Below, piece by piece: positions 60,468 to 64,000 of a stretch of DNA of 64,000 bases. The notes under the pieces were generated by a model. That model saw only the letters and a list, made by a program, of their open reading frames with translations. It searched no databases and had not been told where the DNA came from. Source of the DNA: Synchiropus splendidus. Taxonomy: Eukaryota > Chordata > Actinopteri > Syngnathiformes > Callionymidae. Position numbers and translations under genes: made by a program. Every line of letters begins with the position of its first letter. Position 1 is the stretch's first letter. Where the stretch lies: the NCBI RefSeq assembly GCF_027744825.2, contig NC_071335.1, positions 14,760,501-14,824,500 of the forward strand, in the 5' to 3' direction.

Positions 60468-60881
60468 CAGTGGTACCTGGATTCTCGACCACAATCAAAT
60501 CGATTTTTCCCATTACAATAAATAGAAAAAGAAATAATGCATTTGTAGGAGTGAATGTAGAGTGTCTGCTGCAGGTGCGCTGTTCCTCTATGTGTGTGGC
60601 CGCTGCATGTGGGAGGGGTTGCCGAGTGAGTGACGTCTCTCCAGAAGTGAAGAGGTGCCCGGTGCGTGTCCAGCTCTGAATGTGTGCTTCTGTGCAGTTT
60701 GGCTGTGACAAACCTCAACATGAAGAAAAAACAGTCAGTAAATGTAGCTAACGGGACACGTCTGCATACAGAGGCTGCGTTATACACAATAACAAAGTGA
60801 GTCGTGGGTCAGCTGATTGCGCACGTTAATCTCGAAATTTTCATTTGAAGTCCGGGACGTTCGAAAACCGAGGCAACATTG
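60468..60881 (+). mobile_element. TIR MITE, copy 2, downstream of tdrd7
   Basis: Begins CAGTGGTACCTGGATTCTCG after TA and ends with CGAAAACCGAGGCAACATTG before TA. The block 60543-60711 matches 36368-36536 with two differences in 169 bases. About 118 bp present in the other copy are missing here. Non-autonomous. Confidence 0.85.
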
Positions 60882-61327
60882 TATCTTGATTTTTAATTAT
60901 CTGCTGTCACCTTGCATGCAAGGTACTTCCGTGTTTCCATTTGTGGTTGTTGTGGTTGTGATACGGAGTTTCTAGCTGGTTTTGTTTTTGTGCGAAGACA
61001 GATGCCTTATTTACATCCTGCACTGCTGGAGACGCGGGAATTACAGTTGTCGGCCATTTTGGAAAACGTCACATCAGAAACGAGCAAGTAGGTCTCTACT
61101 CGCGTGAACCTTTGAGCTTCGCAGGTTTCTTTTAACATTTAACGTGATTGTTTTTTTGTTTGTTTTTTTTAACGTACACCTACTGGTTTATTTGTCTTTA
61201 ATGCTCAATGTGGTTTACCTGCTGCTTATCGCCGTCGGTTGTCAGTATTTCGTCCCATGCTAGCATACAGGTGGAAGTGCGTTTAAGAGCAAATTAACGT
61301 GTGTTTAATATGTGTTTCGAAACTTAA

Positions 61328-61702
61328 ATGAACTCTTCCCCGTTGACGGGGTTCCGTGACATCACTTGGAGTGACAGAGCAGCCGTGTGGGGGGAGAAAG
61401 AGGAGGGTCTCAAAGTTTCCTTTGCCCTTTATGGGAGACGAGCTTCTACCTCCGCAGACAGTCCACCGAGGACGGAGAGGAAGTTGTGTGAGCCCGTCTG
61501 GTTTCGGATGATCTCGGGATTAACTGTGTGTCATGGCAGTTTTCTCCTAGAAAACTTCTCCAGGATTCCCGCTTCCGTGTCCCCGCAGTTGAGCCGGAGG
61601 TGCAGCGAGTCGCGGCGGCTCTCGGAGACCATATCTGGTCAAAGTATTCGCGTCTGTCACCCAGCGGGATCGTCCGGCTATATATAGACCCGAAGGAGGT
61701 AC
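61328..61702 (+). other. Probable first exon of an unidentified downstream gene
   Basis: This stretch is richer in GC and CpG than its surroundings and ends at a consensus donor (AAGGAG|GTACGT at 61702/61703). One frame is open from 61492 to the donor, ending LSPSGIVRLYIDPKE; another from 61328 to 61687 starts MNSSPLTGFRD. Neither gives a protein I can name. About 260 bp upstream (61052) is GGCCATTTTGG, a YY1-type initiator. In other vertebrates TMOD1 follows TDRD7, so a tmod1 leader exon is one possibility, but no tropomodulin sequence is visible. Confidence 0.4.
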
Positions 61703-61709
61703 GTATATA

Positions 61710-64000
61710 GATGCAACGCTTCTTCATGAGCCTTAAAGCGACTATTGTTTTAAATCGAATTATGCATTTCTATTAGGCACATGTGAGCACACGGCTTTTA
61801 ATAACGCTTTAAAGAAACAACCGACGTGAAAGTCTGATTTCTTACATTTGCATTATTATCGGTAGAACATAAAGTGCATGGAAGTTGCATCGTCAAAAAA
61901 ATAAAAGTACAAAAGATAAATCACGCAAAACGTTCCCTCGCATATGAACAACTTTTGCTGAAGGCACATTTAATTTCCCCCTGAATGTTTGAATAAATTT
62001 CCTGAAGTTCAATAATAAAGAAAAGAGCCTGGAATATATTGTAACACTCACCCAAATTATAAATCTTCAGCAGGTGCTTTGCCGGATTTGCACGTGTAAT
62101 TCTTTTATAAAACTGTTGACATTTAGCTGTTTTCAACTCCCCCGCACCCAGTATTTTTTTTTTCTTTTATCCATCTCTGCTAGATTGAAGTCTGTGTATG
62201 TTGCAGAAAACTGATAAAATACCCTGGAACCTGTTTTTGTTAAGTAATATGGATCATTTTCCTGTCACTGCATGGCTTGAAAAATAACTGGATGAGATAC
62301 GATTTGCATAAAAACCTATTTACAATGATCAGAAGTGGCTTCAGGAGAAGGTTGCAAGATTGGAAATTATATCATGTAAGTTCAAGATAATAAATCAATG
62401 AAAGGTGATCAACACTGCGGTGGGGTTTTAGTGCCTCTTTCGTTGTGCAAATACTAGATCGTATTGTGATTGTGAAAAGTGTCATGCTGACCAAACATGA
62501 TTCAATTGTGGAAGTTCAGATGCAAACCTTTCCCCACAGTATCCTACATAGCATCACAATGTGACATTTGCATTTAAGCATTTAAACACATAAAAATGCT
62601 GAAAATAATTTAGATTTTTTTCCCAGCTAGTCATACCTCTGTTGACACTAGTTGCCCACTAGGAAAGTTGCCAACAAGAAACGCTCATTATAAACTGGAA
62701 AATGCACTGTACCGTAGTCATTACAGTAATTCCCATTTAAACCCTTTCAGAGATGCATTCAGGTTTGTATTGCCATTTATTTATCTACACTCTGTTATGT
62801 TGTTCTTTTAATCAAAGTAGGTGCAGCTGTAGTACATATTTCAGTGTTGTTCAGCCTGTGTTGTTTTCATTCTTTCATCCTTCATTCTCAAATACACTGA
62901 GAAAACTGAAGTTCTGTTGAGGACAGTTATTTTGGCAGTTTACCTTGGGGAGGATTAATTGTGTTTGAGTGTGATTATACTTGAGAGATTGCTGTTTACG
63001 CCAGTATCAAAACTTAACGACCGGTTGACTAATGACCTTTGCTGCTATTCTCAGAGGCTGTGGGACCTCAAACGCCTGTTTAGAGGGCCAAACCGTATTT
63101 GATGTGAAAATGGGCTTTTTTCATTGCTTTTCTGTTTCAGTTCACTTAATCTTGTCTGATGAAGCATGTGGATGCAGAAACTTTGTTAGTCCACCGGCAG
63201 TCTGTTTGACATCATCAGAGCAAGTCGGGCTCTTCCAGCACACTTGCAGCGTTGTTTGGAGTTCGGCCCAGATTTTCATCTTTGGTTTTGGAAACTTGTC
63301 CTGTCACGGAGCTTAAAGAAAGCAGAACAAAACAATGGCACGCTTGACCCCCTCTTCTCTCCGGCACTTGGCCAGATAGCCCAGCTGACGCATTCAGGAT
63401 CAAAAGCTTTGCAAGTTTTCTGCCTAATTTGATGCGTGATCCCTCGATGAAGACTGTGAGGTTAATATTAGCATGCTGTTACAAGAAAGCCATGAAGAAA
63501 ACAGCTCCAACTCCGGTCGTGGCGTTAATTAGCCTGATGTGTAGAAGCAGAACACATGCTGCGTGTTTGGTGTGGTGACCCACAAATGTTCTGCTGTCCT
63601 CTTCCATGAACAGCTGTCTGCCCCCAGCTGAGAATCTGTGCTGCCTGTAAAACCAGACAGAGGTCTTGTCTGGACACAACAACAGCTGAGAGGAGAACTA
63701 TTTTGGACTTTTCTTTTATTAAATCACACTCAAAAAACACTAAATAACCCTCAGCCAAAGAGCTACTGAAATACGTGAAAAAAACGTGATTGTGTTTGTC
63801 CATGGGCAAATAAAAATCCTGCTGGGAAACAATGACGCAACCATTAATCCACCAGACTTGCTCCGCCACTGTAACAAAGATGTCTGACTAGCACACCTTG
63901 TCACTACAATTACTTTAAAGTCCATTTATTTTAGCTATTTTGTACTACTGTCAAGTTGTCTGTTTTTTAGCGCGTTCTGAACCCAGCTGTGCTTGTAAAC
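61710..64000. other. Non-coding region, probably intron of the downstream gene
   Basis: No exon with a recognisable product, no terminal-repeat transposon and no microsatellite was found in the last 2.3 kb. If the exon ending at 61702 is real, this is its first intron. Confidence 0.45.

Noticed and set aside
61492..61702. BTG/TOB family first exon
   Set aside because: Only scattered residues fit (VEP, RVA, LSPS, DPKE); the conserved boxes of the BTG domain are missing upstream and WVDPYEV is not matched.

Overview
The window is vertebrate nuclear DNA, almost certainly from a teleost fish. Genes are split into many short exons with GT-AG introns, several introns are only 65-100 bp long, and (TA)n, (AAT)n and tetranucleotide microsatellites are common, with small DNA transposons between exons. 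The proteins match vertebrate ABCA1, a Kazal inhibitor, STRA6-like (RBPR2), a type II-like cadherin and TDRD7. A stra6l gene beside tdrd7 is an arrangement I recall from other vertebrates (in humans STRA6L is a pseudogene on 9q22). The species cannot be named from the sequence.

All five genes lie on the + strand. (1) 1-5116: upstream flank of abca1, with three LXRE-like DR4 motifs at 530-752, a tRNA-Arg pseudogene and two (TA)n tracts. (2) 5117-~30865: abca1, with a non-coding first exon, 48 coding exons that join in frame to 2268 codons, and a 3'UTR with four miR-33 seed matches. (3) 30866-32218: a long compound tetranucleotide tract. (4) 32219-32977: a four-exon secreted Kazal inhibitor. 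(5) 33735-39947: stra6l. (6) 40905-46111: a two-exon upstream transcript candidate, then a five-repeat cadherin with a short tail that lacks a catenin-binding region. (7) ~46520-60233: tdrd7 (1133 codons), with a LINE fragment and a TIR transposon in its introns. (8) 60234-64000: a MITE, then a probable first exon of an unidentified gene at about 61.3-61.7 kb.

The main signal is regulatory. The abca1 core promoter (E-box, inverted DR4, TATA) is laid out like the mammalian LXR-driven ABCA1 promoter. Six further DR4 motifs lie in two clusters, one about 4.4 kb upstream and one in intron 8; all seven spacers begin C, six with CT and one with CTGG next to a more standard half-site. With the four miR-33 seed sites, both sterol-sensing control layers known for mammalian ABCA1 are visible here. 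abca1 (sterol efflux) and stra6l (retinol uptake) stand 5 kb apart in the same orientation; shared regulation is only a hypothesis.

All exon boundaries were read by eye from splice consensus, reading-frame continuity and remembered family sequences. No alignment was run.
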